Below, in pieces: positions 35,249 to 46,795 of a stretch of DNA of 64,000 bases (the first letter of the stretch is position 1; every line of letters starts with the position of its first letter). The notes under the pieces are model-generated. The model was not told the origin of the DNA, ran no database searches, and saw nothing but the letters and a program-made list of their open reading frames with translations. The position numbers and the translations under genes are program-made. The stretch spans positions 21,427 through 85,426 of the forward strand of contig JAAVTG010000008.1 in the NCBI GenBank assembly GCA_011947345.1. The letters run 5' to 3'. Origin of the DNA: Phytophthora quininea (Eukaryota; Oomycota; Peronosporomycetes; Peronosporales; Peronosporaceae).

Positions 35249-37585
35249 ATGGTGAAGCTCTGGCTGGCAGCAGCGCTTCTGTCGCTGTCAACCCCGGTAT
35301 TCGCGGCAACCGCCGCCGAGGAGAGTGTGTTCGATGCCAAGGCCCAGTCTATCGTCGACGGCTTCTCCATGGCCCAAGTCATCGGACAGATGACCCAGAT
35401 CGACATCAGTCTTGTAATCAACCCCAAGGACAACACGCTCAACGAGGACTGGGTGCGGCTGTACGCCCAGCAGTACGTCGGCTCGTACCTCAACACGATT
35501 TGGGACGAGCCCATGGGCGAGTATGGCTGGAACGTCACCGAGTTCCGCGCCGTAGTCTCCCGCATCCAGGAGATCACGATGGAGGAGAATAACGGCCACC
35601 CAATGATCTACGGCATTGACTCGGTCCACGGCGCCAACTACGTCAGTGGAGCCGTCATCTTCCCCCAGCAGATTAACAGCGGCGCCAGTTTCAACCCCGA
35701 CCTAGTCTACCAGGTTGGCAGGATCACTGCGAGGGACACCCAAGCCGCGGGCATCCCCTGGGTGTTCGGCCCCATTCTCGAGATCTCTCAGAACCCGCTG
35801 TGGTCTCGCACGTACGAGACGTTCGGTGAGGACCCGTACACGGTGTCGGTCATGGCGGACGCCATCGTGCGCGGTCTCCAGAGCCACAACCAAACGGCGG
35901 CCTGCATGAAGCACTTCATCGGGTACTCCAAGACCCCTACCGGCCACGACCGCGACAACGTCATCATGGCCGACTACGACCTGCTCAACTACTTCCTGCC
36001 GCCGTTCAAGGCTGCCATGGATGCCGGCGCCTTGTCCACGATGGAGAACTACATTTCCATCAACGGCGACCCGGTGATCTCCAGCTCCCGAATCCTCAAA
36101 GACTTACTGCGATCGGACTTAGGTTTTGACGGGGTGCTGCTCTCGGACTGGAACGAGATCAACAACCTCAAGGATTGGCACCGCATTGTCAACAGCTACG
36201 AGGAAGCCGTGGCTTTGTCGCTCAAGGAGACGTCGCTCGACATGAGTATGGTGCCCAATGACACCAAGTTCATCGACTACGCCACCAACATGCTCAAGAC
36301 GTACCCTGAGAACGAGGCCCGCCTTCGCGAGTCGGCTAAGCGCATCGTCAAACTCAAACTCAAGCTCGGACTGTACGACACCCCCGTGCCTGGCGCGGAC
36401 TTTGTGTCGCAGGTCGGCAGTGAGGAGGACAAGACTGCAGCGCTGAACATGGCCCGCGAGTCGATCGTGCTGCTCAAGAACGCTGAGGATGTTCTGCCGC
36501 TCCCCAAGAACGCGTCCGTCTTCTTGACGGGTCACTCGGCTAACAACGTGGGCTACCAATGTGGTGGATGGAGCAAGTCCTGGCAGGGCTACGCCGGCAA
36601 CATCATGTTCCCGAACGGTGTATCCGTCCGCCAGGGTTTCGAGAACTTGGTCGGCAACGAGTCGTTTACCTACTTCAACGGACTTCTCTCGAACGGATCG
36701 ATCTCGGATGCGGACCTGGCGACGGCGGTGGAACTCGCCAGCCAGCACGAGTACACCGTTGCCGTCATCGGCGAGCCGAATTACACCGAGAAACCCGGTG
36801 ACCTTGACAACCTCGAACTTCCTGAGGGCCAGGTAAAGTACATCGAGGCTCTGCGCGCTACCGACACAAAGATGATCGTCGTCCTGTTCGAGGGCCGCCC
36901 TCGTCTACTCGGTTCGATCCCGGACCACTCGATGGCGATCATCGACGGTTTGCTTCCGTGCGAACTCGGTGGCCAGGCCATGGCGGAGATTCTCTACGGT
37001 GAGGTGAACCCGAGCGGCAGACTGCCGATCACGTACCCGAAGGACCCGGCCAACATTGCCATCCCGTACAACCACCGTGTCACCACGCGCTGCGCCTGGG
37101 ACAACTGCTGGCAGCAATGGGACTTTGGCTCGGGACTCAGCTACACCAAGTTCAACTACTCGGCCGTCACACTAGACACGACGACGATCACCAGCGCAGA
37201 CCAGACCCTCACCGCCACCGTCACCGTCACCAACGCGGGGTCCCGCGCCGGCAAGGAGACAGTCATGCTGTTCCTGATCCAGCCATTCCGTAAGATCTCG
37301 GTGCCGGAAGTCAAGCAGCTCAAAAAGTTCAAGAAGATCGAGCTCCAGCCAGGCGAGTCTATGGACGTCTCGTTCACGCTGACAACCGACGACCTGAGCG
37401 TGTACGACCCGCAGATCGGCAAGGGCCTCAAGCGGATCTTCGAGGACAGCGACTACGTCGTGGCCATCAAGCCCGAGACGTGGTGCGACGTGTACAACAA
37501 CATCACGAACCCGCAGTGTGCCGAGTTTACCGTGGATACGAGCAGCGGCGCCGGCACCGTCAACGTCGGCGGTGGACTCTTGTAG
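35249..37585 (+). CDS. secreted GH3 beta-glucosidase, copy 3
   Basis: An intact 778-residue frame. I chose ATG 35249 because it gives a canonical signal peptide (MVKLWLAAALLSLSTPVFAA, cleavage after about residue 20) and follows a good initiator. The frame stays open to 35141, but that would bury the signal peptide. The nucleophile Asp is at about residue 300 in LLSDW, with KHF upstream and a full C-terminal domain and fibronectin III-like end. It lacks the membrane tail of copy 4. Codon use is strongly C-ending, as in copy 2. Confidence 0.92.
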   Translation: MVKLWLAAALLSLSTPVFAATAAEESVFDAKAQSIVDGFSMAQVIGQMTQIDISLVINPKDNTLNEDWVRLYAQQYVGSYLNTIWDEPMGEYGWNVTEFRAVVSRIQEITMEENNGHPMIYGIDSVHGANYVSGAVIFPQQINSGASFNPDLVYQVGRITARDTQAAGIPWVFGPILEISQNPLWSRTYETFGEDPYTVSVMADAIVRGLQSHNQTAACMKHFIGYSKTPTGHDRDNVIMADYDLLNYFLPPFKAAMDAGALSTMENYISINGDPVISSSRILKDLLRSDLGFDGVLLSDWNEINNLKDWHRIVNSYEEAVALSLKETSLDMSMVPNDTKFIDYATNMLKTYPENEARLRESAKRIVKLKLKLGLYDTPVPGADFVSQVGSEEDKTAALNMARESIVLLKNAEDVLPLPKNASVFLTGHSANNVGYQCGGWSKSWQGYAGNIMFPNGVSVRQGFENLVGNESFTYFNGLLSNGSISDADLATAVELASQHEYTVAVIGEPNYTEKPGDLDNLELPEGQVKYIEALRATDTKMIVVLFEGRPRLLGSIPDHSMAIIDGLLPCELGGQAMAEILYGEVNPSGRLPITYPKDPANIAIPYNHRVTTRCAWDNCWQQWDFGSGLSYTKFNYSAVTLDTTTITSADQTLTATVTVTNAGSRAGKETVMLFLIQPFRKISVPEVKQLKKFKKIELQPGESMDVSFTLTTDDLSVYDPQIGKGLKRIFEDSDYVVAIKPETWCDVYNNITNPQCAEFTVDTSSGAGTVNVGGGLL

Positions 37586-38200
37586 ACGAAATGCAGCCAC
37601 CTTTCGCTTTGAGGAAGAAGCGTAGAATAAACCCGCTTGATGATCTACTCAATCCATCCCGATCGCCATTTACGATTGCCGCTGCTCCCACAGACACTCG
37701 AGCAGACCACCGCCGATCCAGGTCGCCTTGACGTGATCTGGCGTCGATGGGATCCAGGTGCACATCTCTCAAATTTCTACTACACTCCGCCAGAAAAACG
37801 GATTGTGCTGCAGCATTGTCGACAAGTTGTCGTTCAGGTAGCGACGGCCCACCGCGTGCTCGGTCCAGCACTGCTGTACTCGGTAATGCATTTATCCGTT
37901 GACTCTTGAGTGAATCAGCCACTGGTGCTGATATGGGATCGCTCGGCAACTTGGTCGAGTTGCTGTGCTCTCGCGCTTGCGTAGGGTATGCTCGTCCCGA
38001 GCACATGCAGCGCAAGCACTATCCTCGCGTTACTGCCCGCCGATATTTTGCCGGTCTCGATTATGACGACCAGAGGAACACGAAATGTGGCATCAAGATG
38101 CAGTTGCAGCAAGAAATGACGTGTTGCCCTCAACGACCAGGCTGGGCCAGTCGAGCACCGGGCATCGCCATTCCTCAAATTTCCTTGGAAAAGGCTGATC

Positions 38201-40573
38201 ATGCTGCTGAATTGGCTGCTGGCCGCTGCATCAGTGCTCGTCAGTGGGTCATCGGCCAGCGGCATTGACAGTATCGACTCTCAAGCGCAAGCGATCGTGG
38301 ACGGATTCTCGACGGCACAAGTGATCGGCCAAATGTGCCAGCTCGACATCTCCATGGTACTCAACAGTGATCACTCGGTCAACGAAACCCTGGTGCGCCA
38401 GTACGCCCAAATGGGCGTGGGGTCGTACCTCAACGCACCGTTTGCAGGATGGAACGCGACGGAATGGCGCAAAGCGATATCGGACATCCAAACGTTCCAC
38501 ATGGACGAGAACGGGGGCCACCCAATAGTCTACGGACTCGACTCGGTGCACGGCGCGCAGTACGTCAACCAGGCCGTCATGTTCCCGCAGCAGATCAACG
38601 CCGGCGCGAGTTTCAACCCCGAGCTCGTGCACAAGATGGGGAAGGTCACAGCACGTGACACCGGCGCCGCAGGGATCTCGTGGGTCCTCGGTCCTATCCT
38701 GGACATCTCGTATAACCCGTTGTGGACGCGGACTTTTGAGACGTTCGGCGAGGACCCGTACTTGGCGTCGGTGCTGGGAGCTGCCTATATCCGCGGCGTG
38801 CAGAACAACAGCCAAAGCGGGTCGTGCATGAAGCATTTCATCGGCTACTCACAGACCACGACGGGCGTCGATCGCGAAGGGGTCACCATTTCCGACTACG
38901 ACTTGCTCAATTACCACGTGCCGGCGTTCAAGGCCGGTATTGAGAGCGGCACGATGTCGACCATGGAGAACTACATCGCCGTCAATGGTGTCCCGGTCGT
39001 CGCCAGTACCAGGATGCTTAACACCCTTCTGCGCGATGACCTCGCGTTTGGCGGCGTCGTTGTTACTGACTGGGGCGAAGTGAACAATCTTCAGAGTTGG
39101 CACCGGGTTGTTAGAACGGAGCACGATGCAGTGGAGTTGGTGATCGCCAACACTTCGCTCGATATGAGCATGGCGCCGTTTAGCGCCGAGTTTATCACCC
39201 AGGCCACATATGTGCTCGGCAACAACTCTGCCTACGAAGATCGTCTTCGTGCGTCGGCCAAGAGGATCATCAAGATGAAACTTCAGATGGGGCTGTACGA
39301 CACACCAGTCCCTGGTAAAGACGACGTAGCTCTAGTGGGAAACGACGACGACATCGAAGCAGCGCTGGATCTGGCCAGGGAGTCGATGGTGCTGCTTAAA
39401 AACAACGACAATGTCTTGCCGCTGTCGAACGGCTCGTCGATTTTCCTCACCGGTTTTTCTGCCGACGATGTGGGCATGCAGTGCGGTGGGTGGAGCATCT
39501 ATTGGCAAGGAACGTCAGGCAACGACGTATTCCCGCATGGTATCTCTGTGAAGAAGAGCCTCGAGAACTTGGTCAGCTTGGACAAAGTCACCTACTTCAA
39601 CGGTCTCAGCAGTGATGGCACGTGTTCGGATGAAGATCTCTCCACGGCGGTGGGGTATGCAAGCCAGGCGGACTACACCGTTGCTGTCATTGGGGAGGCT
39701 CCTTACGCTGAAAAATGGGGAGACATTGACGACTTGACGCTTCCGTTGGGTCAGATCAAATACGTCCAAGCACTTGCAGACGCCGGCGCCAAAGTCATTC
39801 TAGTTCTGCTTGAGGGACGCCCGAGGCTGTTGGGGACGCTGCCAGACTCGGTGGCTGCTGTCATCTACGGCGGATTGCCTTGCGAGCTCGGCGGCCAGGC
39901 CCTAGCAGAAATCATCATGGGCGAGGCCAACCCGAGCGGCAGATTGCCGATCACATACCCGAAGGACTCTGGTCACATCATGATCCCGTATCGCCATCGT
40001 GTGGACACTCAGTGCACGTATGGGTATTGCACGATGCAATGGGACTTTGGAGCGGGGCTCAGCTACACAAACTTCTCGTATTCCGACTTGACACTCAGCA
40101 CGACCGAAGTGACCAGCAACGACGACTCGGTTTCCGTATCGGTGACAGTGACAAACAACGGCACGCTGGCCGGTAAGGAGACCGTCATGCTGTTCCTGAT
40201 CCAGCCGTACCGAGCAATCTCAGTACCGGAAGTCAAGATGCTGCGCAAGTTTGAGAAGATCGCGCTGGGGGTGGGAACCTCCACGACTGTGACGTTCTTG
40301 TTGACGTCGGACGACTGGAGCGTGTATAAGCCGCAAATCGGCAATGGTTTCAAGCGCGTCACTGAGAACGGTGAGTTTGTTGTGGCCATCGGCCCCGACA
40401 CCAACTGCGACGTGTACAACGACGACAGAATCGCCAACTCGATGTGTGCGAACTTCACGCTGGCAGCGACGTCAACTACTGTCGACGACAGTACCGGTAG
40501 CTCTTCCGCGTCACTGGTGAATATCGCTTGGTGGGCTACACTTATGAGCTTGGTTATGGGCTTGACGATGTAA
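38201..40573 (+). CDS. GH3 beta-glucosidase, copy 4, with a GPI-anchor-like C-terminus
   Basis: An intact 790-residue frame. A signal peptide (MLLNWLLAAASVLVSGSSA, cleavage about residue 20) is followed by the GH3 barrel (KHF motif, nucleophile Asp at about residue 290 in VVTDWGEV) and the C-terminal domains. Unlike the other copies, it continues into a Ser/Thr-rich linker and a C-terminal hydrophobic stretch (LVNIAWWATLMSLVMGLTM) right at the end. This is the arrangement of a GPI-anchor signal with a candidate small-residue site in the GSSSAS region. It is the most divergent copy and is probably cell-wall or membrane bound rather than freely secreted. Confidence 0.9.
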   Translation: MLLNWLLAAASVLVSGSSASGIDSIDSQAQAIVDGFSTAQVIGQMCQLDISMVLNSDHSVNETLVRQYAQMGVGSYLNAPFAGWNATEWRKAISDIQTFHMDENGGHPIVYGLDSVHGAQYVNQAVMFPQQINAGASFNPELVHKMGKVTARDTGAAGISWVLGPILDISYNPLWTRTFETFGEDPYLASVLGAAYIRGVQNNSQSGSCMKHFIGYSQTTTGVDREGVTISDYDLLNYHVPAFKAGIESGTMSTMENYIAVNGVPVVASTRMLNTLLRDDLAFGGVVVTDWGEVNNLQSWHRVVRTEHDAVELVIANTSLDMSMAPFSAEFITQATYVLGNNSAYEDRLRASAKRIIKMKLQMGLYDTPVPGKDDVALVGNDDDIEAALDLARESMVLLKNNDNVLPLSNGSSIFLTGFSADDVGMQCGGWSIYWQGTSGNDVFPHGISVKKSLENLVSLDKVTYFNGLSSDGTCSDEDLSTAVGYASQADYTVAVIGEAPYAEKWGDIDDLTLPLGQIKYVQALADAGAKVILVLLEGRPRLLGTLPDSVAAVIYGGLPCELGGQALAEIIMGEANPSGRLPITYPKDSGHIMIPYRHRVDTQCTYGYCTMQWDFGAGLSYTNFSYSDLTLSTTEVTSNDDSVSVSVTVTNNGTLAGKETVMLFLIQPYRAISVPEVKMLRKFEKIALGVGTSTTVTFLLTSDDWSVYKPQIGNGFKRVTENGEFVVAIGPDTNCDVYNDDRIANSMCANFTLAATSTTVDDSTGSSSASLVNIAWWATLMSLVMGLTM

Positions 40574-40656
40574 GATGAGCTGCTTCCAATACGGAATTCC
40601 AAACACGAAACTTTACATGCGATTAGTCCATACATACATACCTGGATTGTGGGCTG

Positions 40657-42307
40657 CTATGAGTGAACGTCCTTCACCGACTTATCCATGAGCACATTTT
40701 CAATCAGCTCCTGGCTGGCTGTGATGTTGCCGGCTACAGTGCCCAGCATAAAATCCGTTAGAGCTCGAACCGCTGCGGGATCGTACACAGTGCGGTCTTC
40801 TTTCTCTGGTGACACCAGAGAGCAAAGCTGAAGCAGTGAAAACTCGCGCTCGGGGGGAGGCTGCAGCGCGCTTCGTAAGCGCGTAGCCCTGGTGTCGGAA
40901 GCCTAAGCCTTTCACGCGTTGGTCGTCGAACTCCAGCGGGACGACGCTGGCGACCCAGATGACGATCTCTCGGTCATCCTCTACGTAGCGACGTAGTACC
41001 TGCCTGGCACGGAAGTCTGCTCGCGCACTGTCCGCGAAGAACTCTTTGGCAAAGTCTTCGATGATTGTATCCGTCGCGTCCAAATGCTAGCCATGCCACC
41101 CCGAAGTCAGCCCAAGTCAGACAAAGTACCAGGCACAACCGCCCTTGCTCCTACCTTCATTACTTTCCCCTCGTACATGTTCCCTCGGTGCTTTTCGCCT
41201 CCTTTAAAATGACTCCACACAGCTTGACCCGTCGATCTCATACCAAACGGCATGACTTTGTTGGCGTAAATGTCCAGGTACATGCAGTCGGCGCCTTCAC
41301 GCATCCGAGCGTCGCGGTGAGTCGTCTCCATCTTCGCCAGTCCATTCGCAGCGAAGACACTGTCAACTTCACGGTAAGCTCTGTCCAGATGCGCCAGAAG
41401 CTCTTTGAAGTCGTTCACATCCGCTCGGAAGTCCAATTTGCGTCCTTGCGAGTACTTGGACTTCTTGGACGGCGACAAGCTCGAACACTCCACCACCTGC
41501 TCAAATAGCAGCAGAATAAGCTACTTCACCTACCATAACTAACCCCATTCAGAGTCTACCGACCTGTTGCTTTGCTCTCTTCTGCAGCAAATTTTCGAGA
41601 CTTCTGGCCATCCGGATCTGGTTCTCCAGAATGAGTTTGAGCCGCACGTTCTCTCTCTCGGCCTTCTCTCGGCGCCTCCGCTGGCGAGAGGCCACTTCCT
41701 TCCACACGTTGGGCACCTGCGGCTCGTAGACTGACACTGCTTGTCCTCCGTCCTGCTTGTCAGTCTCTTGTCTCTTCTTGTCTTGTTGAATAGCAGCCAC
41801 GTGCCTCCCTCGTGGATGCAGCTGCAGTGCTCGCAGCTCCAGCTCCAACTGCGCCACCTTCTCCCTGAGATAGGCGAGCTCGATCTTTCTCTCGTTGCGC
41901 GCTCTGTTTGGGTCCCCTCTAGTCACTGGTTTCTTGGGCCCGGAGCTCTTTTTCCTGCCTCGCGAGCTAGCGCCTGACCTCTTTCCTTTATATGCCGGTA
42001 CTGACATTTGTAGACCGAGTTCGAGCCTCGCAGGGGCTGCATCTGATAGATAGAACGCTGGAGAAGGCGGAGATGATGCTGTCGCCTCGCTACTGGTCGT
42101 AGAGGTCCCAATATTTGCTGCGATAGGAGCCAGAGAGGGCGACAGCAACTCGATGTCGTCTGCTGCAGTCGCCAAGGACGGAGAGAAGGCCGGAGACGCG
42201 GACGAGGGCGCAGACACGAAGGACGACGTGTCGATGGCGTACTGGTCCACGAAGGACAGCGCCGCCTCGAAGGCGCGCACGGCGTCGTCGTCCTCCAGGA
42301 AGGCCAT
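40657..42307 (-). CDS. bZIP-like / START-like paralogue A (M96-type family)
   Basis: Start at 42307 (MAFLEDDDAVRAFEAALSFVDQY). Block order as in paralogue I: an acidic N-terminal helix, a long Ser/Ala/Pro linker (unusually long here), a basic segment with GDPNRARNERKIELAYLREKV, a second helical stretch, exon 2 (about 41496-41150) and exon 3 (about 41086-40657). The frame changes once, at a run of six G (40852-40857, plus strand) inside exon 3, and is otherwise complete to VHS-stop. It belongs to the subgroup (A, J, K, L, M) with the KRA-x-AST and ADQELIEN-like ends. It lies head to head with paralogue B, 85 bp away. Confidence 0.7.
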
Positions 42308-42392
42308 CAAGCCGGAATCGGGATGTTTAACAAAATTTCGGTTTTTGCATCGCCGGAATTGTGGGATTTTCTCAAAGCACAATTTTAGAAAC
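42308..42392. promoter_or_regulatory. 85-bp gap between divergent paralogues A and B
   Basis: The whole divergent promoter of paralogues A and B must lie within this gap or inside the coding sequences. It is moderately A/T-rich with no motif I can name. Confidence 0.35.
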
Positions 42393-43726
42393 ATGGAGGA
42401 CGAGCAAACGTTGGTGGCGGCGCTGGCGTTCCTGGACGAGTTTGAGCAAGATGTTGGGGGCTCTAGTAACATTGCGACGGCCGTGAAGAAGCCAGAGAGC
42501 CAAGTGGCAGCGACTGAAGACAGGAGACGGCGCAGCAACGAGCGCAGGAAGTTGATGCGCAGAGCTGGAGTCTACGCCAACCCGAACCGAGTGCGTAACG
42601 AGCGTCGGAGGGAGTTGGCGCTGCTTAGAGAACAAGTGAGCAAGCTGCAGATCGATCTGCAGATACTGCAAAGTGACAAGAACCAGAGGAGCAGGCCCAG
42701 AGTCGAGTCGCTGGTGGTCAAGCAGGACGCAGACGTCACGTCGACCATCTGGAAGGACATTGCAGACCGACAGCAGCGGAGGCGAGTGCAAAGCGAGAGT
42801 GAGAACGTTCGACTGAAGCTGACGGTGGAGAGACAGCGGAAAGTAGCCGAGACGTTGAAGAGTTTGATCCAAAAGCGGTCGCAGCAGCTGTTGGACGAGT
42901 GCTCGTGCTATACGAGGAAGTCCTGTAGACGACACCAAGTCGTGCACGATTTGGAGGACGTGAGTGCCTTCGAAGGACTGTTCCAACACATGGACGCTGC
43001 TTACCGAGAGGTGGATGTGGTCTTCGCAGCCAACGGACTCTCAAGCATGGTGCTGACGCCTAGCGACGTCCACATCCAACAGGGCAACGGAGGCAAGTAT
43101 CTCGAGTTGTTTTGCAACAAAGTGATGCCTTTCGAACTGCAAGACGCCACCGAAGTCTTGTGGGAGCATTTCAGCGGCACGGAGAAACACTGGGACAATG
43201 GGAGTCTCTATGAGAAGGCGGCAAAGGTAAACTAAGCCCCATGGTGACTGGAACAGCCGAAACAGACGTGCTGACATTGTCGTGGCATGTACAGGACCTC
43301 GACGAGCCGTATACCATACTTGAAGACTTCACCAAGGAATTGTACTCGAACTCGTCGCGCGCTGACATGAGGACCAAGCAGATTATCCGGCGATATGTCG
43401 AGCTGGACCGCGACATTGTGATTTGGGTGGCGCGAGTGGCCCCTGCGGCGATCAAGCACAAGATGCTGCGAGGGTTGACGTACAACGTTAGGGGCTACGC
43501 AGTCATGAAGCACTCGCCTGCGTCGACTGTAGAGCGCCGTGTCTCGCAGATGCAATCGTGTACGCTCATGTTTCTCGATCCAGAGATGGACGCGATTTAC
43601 GGCCCCGAGTACTTGCACGCGCTTAGCAACTTCCTAGTTGCATACGCTGCGCAGAATATGCGAGCGCACCAGAACCGAATCGAGAACATGTTGGTGGACC
43701 GATTGATGCGGCTGCGCGTGCAGTAG
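42393..43726 (+). CDS. bZIP-like / START-like paralogue B (intact, intron 1 missing)
   Basis: Two exons (42393-43226 and 43295-43726) give 421 residues with no frame change. Start MEDEQTLVAALAFLDEF; basic region YANPNRVRNERRRELALLREQV with leucines at heptad spacing; C-terminal exon of 432 nt as in all family members. The first intron present in most paralogues, just after the RxxQL segment, is cleanly absent here and in C, and the Cys-rich start of the next exon follows directly. B and C thus form a distinct clade on the plus strand. Confidence 0.8.
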
Positions 43727-43853
43727 CAAAGCGAGGATGGAGGCAATGAATTGTATTTGTAGCAATCAACTCACTCGGCCTCAATCGATCACTTGTGTAA
43801 TAGGCGGTGCCACTGTCTTCGGAGAACCCTTGCGATTTGTAGCAGTGCAGACG

Positions 43854-45210
43854 ATGGAAGGCGATGACGAGACGCTTCTGGCGGCGTTGGCGTTCCTGGA
43901 CGAGTTCGAGGAAGACGCAGGTGGGTCTAGAGGTGGCGCTACGACAGTGGAGACGGCAATACCGAGTCAGGTATGTGCAAGTTTGGGCGTGAATGACGAC
44001 AGGAGGCGACGCACCAACGAGCGGAGGAAGTTGCTTCGCCGAGCTGGAGTCTACGCCAACCCGAACCGAGTCCGCGACGAACGACGTAGGGAGCTGTCGG
44101 AGCTGAGAGAGAAGGTGGAGAAGCTGCAGATCGATCTGCAGGTACTACAGAATGAGAAGAAGCAGAAGAGCAGGCCTCGAGTCGAGTCGATGGTGGTCAA
44201 ACAAGACCTGGGAATCATGTCGACTATTTGGAAGGACATTGCGGACCGACAACAGCGTCGACGAGTGCAGAGCGAGTGAAAACGTTCGGCTGAAGACGGC
44301 CGTGGAGAGGCAGACAAAGGTGGCCGAGACGTTGCAGAGTTTGCTCCAGAAGCGAGCTCGCCAATTGTCGGACGAGTGTTCATGCTTTTCCAACGTCACT
44401 TGCAGGCGACACCACCAGGTGGTGCATGTCATGAATCTCGACGCAGACGTGAGTTCCTTCCAAACACTCTTTAGGCAATTGGACGCCGCCTACCGAGAAG
44501 TTGATGTGGTCTTCGCTGCCAACGGGCTGTCCAACATGGTGCTAACACCCAGCGACGTTCACATTCGAGAGGAAAATGACGGCAAGTGTCTGGAAGTCTT
44601 CTCTAACAAAGTGCTGCCTTTTGACGTGCAAGATGCAAAAGAGGTCATGTGGGGGTATTTCAGTGGGGTGGAGAAGCACTGGAGTAACGGGAGTCTCTAC
44701 GAGAAGGCTGCGAAGGTAAACCATGAAGTACTACGCTAACGTCTGTAGTGTTTGGTCTAACAACTTTATGCCATGTAGGATCTCGGCGAGCCTTACACGA
44801 TTGTCGAGGACTTTACCAAAGAAGTGTACTCGAACTCGTCCCGTGCTGACATCAAGGTGAAGCAAGTTGTGCGACGGTATGTCGAGCTGGACCGTGACGT
44901 CGTGATCTGGGTGGCTCGCGTCGCTCCCATTGCGATTAAGCACAAAATGCTACGGGGTTTGGCGTACAATCTTCGCGGCTACGCGGTCATGAAGCGCTCA
45001 CCTGCGTCAACTGCGGATCGCTGTATCTCGCAGATGCAATCCTGCACACTCACGTTTCTTGACCAGGAGATCGACACGATTTATGGCCCCGAGACTTTGA
45101 AAGCACTGGCCGGCTTCTTGGTCGTTAACGCCGCGGAAAACATTCCAGCGCATCAGACTCAAATCGAGAACAGACTGGTGGATCGGGTCCTAAGACAGCG
45201 AATGGGCTAG
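43854..45210 (+). CDS. bZIP-like / START-like paralogue C (one frame change)
   Basis: Exons 43854-44715 and 44779-45210, closest to B by sequence and gene structure. At about 44270, a 2-nt loss relative to B (a GAGAGTGAG-type site) creates an early TGA in the helical segment after the basic region. If real, this truncates the protein to about 141 residues, leaving the basic region without its C-terminal domain. Everything beyond remains open in the shifted frame, so either the gene died very recently or this is an assembly error. Confidence 0.65.
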
Positions 45211-45230
45211 TGCGTCGGGACGTGGCTAAT

Positions 45231-46665
45231 TCACTGCACCCGTTGCTGCAATACCTTATCCACTAGGGCGTTCTCAATGTAGATTTGGTGAGCTCGCATA
45301 TTTTGTGCCGAGAAGTAAGCAAGGAAGCTGCTGAGTACTTGGAAATTGTCGATTCCCTGCACTTGGTCGAACGAGATGAGCGAGCAGGACTGCAGTTGAG
45401 ATACTTCTCGTTCTTGTGTTGAGGCTTGAGAGCGTTTCGTTAGCAGGTACGCTTGGACGTAATAGCTCAGACCACGAAGCATCTTGTGCTTGATTGCAAC
45501 AGGAGAGGCATGAGAGACCCACATGATCACGTCGCGGTCCTTCTCCACATAACGCCGCAGCACTTGCTTGATTCGTATCTCGGCTCGGGCGTTGTGTGAG
45601 TGGACTTCCTTCGTAAAATCCTCGAAAATGGTGTACGATTCATCAAGATCCTGCAACCAAAACAATTCTAAGCGTTACAAACAACAGGAACTGCTCCATA
45701 AACTGCCTTACCTTCGCTGCCTTCTCGTACAAAACGCCGTTGCCCCAGTGCTTCTCTGGACCGCGTAAATGAGTCCAAGCGGCCTCTTTAGCGTCTTCGA
45801 AGCGGAATGGCAGCACTTTGTTAGCGAACAACTCGAGGAACTTGCCTTCGTCACTCTCTTGAATATGCACGTCACTGGGCGATAGCACTGTATCAGCTAG
45901 GCCGTTGGCAGCAAACACAGTGTCGATGGACTTGTACGCTGCATCCAGGCGCTGCAGAAGCTCGTGGTAAATTCCGTCCTCACGAATGTCAAGTGCATGG
46001 ACGACGATATGGTGAGTGAGATTGGGTCGATCCGTGAACGGAGAGCACTCGGAAACCTGCAGCAAACACATCCAATGAGCGATTCCCAACACACTAACAG
46101 CCACAGCGATCAGTCCTGCTCGTACCAGTTGACTTGCTCTTCGCTGCAGCAAACTCGTCAAGTTCTTGGCCACTTTGCGCTGTCGTTCCACCGCAAACTT
46201 GAGTCGGATATTTTCTTGCTCTGCGTCGGTCCGTCGACGCTGCTGTCGATCTGCAATCTCCTGCCACATTGTAGACATCTGCGGTGTCAACACCGTCGAA
46301 ACCAGTGCCTTCCGACCACTCGGTTGCTGGGGTTTCTTCACTGTTGCACGAGTGCGCAGCTTTTTCAGGTCGATCTGCAGCCTCTCGACCTGTTGGCGCA
46401 GACTGACAATTTCCAGTCGGCGGTCATTGCGCGCTCGGTTCGGGTTGCCGTAGACGCCAGCCTTGCGTAGAGACTTACGTCGCGCATTGAGCTCCGTTCG
46501 CCGTCTCCTCTCGTCGTCATCGTCTCCTTGAGTGCTCGAAGCAGCCGAATTAGACGTCGATGAACTCTGTAGCGTCACGAGACCATCACCCAGAGCGAAC
46601 TCGTCGACGAAAGACAGAGCCGCCTGGAAACTCTGCTCGTCATCGTCCAGGTCGATACTGCTCAT
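45231..46665 (-). CDS. bZIP-like / START-like paralogue D
   Basis: Start at 46665 (MSSIDLDDDEQSFQAALSFVDEF), basic region YGNPNRARNDRRLEIVSLRQQV, no frame breaks seen. Intron 1 (69 nt) lacks stop codons and is a multiple of three, so retention would add a hydrophobic stretch of 23 residues (GLIAVAVSVLGIAHWMCLL) in frame, resembling a membrane segment. The last exon ends LQQRVQ before the stop at 45231. It faces C tail to tail. The Fanzor element's left end lies 143 bp upstream of its start codon. Confidence 0.75.
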
Positions 46666-46795
46666 GGTCTGCAATGTGCGTCTGCAAACGAACAAGGGAG
46701 CTGAGCGTACAAAGTGCGGCCGCGATTTGTCCCACATAGACGACCTCAAGCCACAAGATCATCTGTGTGGAGCAGCTTTTGATCAACCTAATTAA

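Noticed and set aside
34912..35577. 221-codon minus-strand frame
   Set aside because: Antisense to the 5' region of GH3 copy 3.
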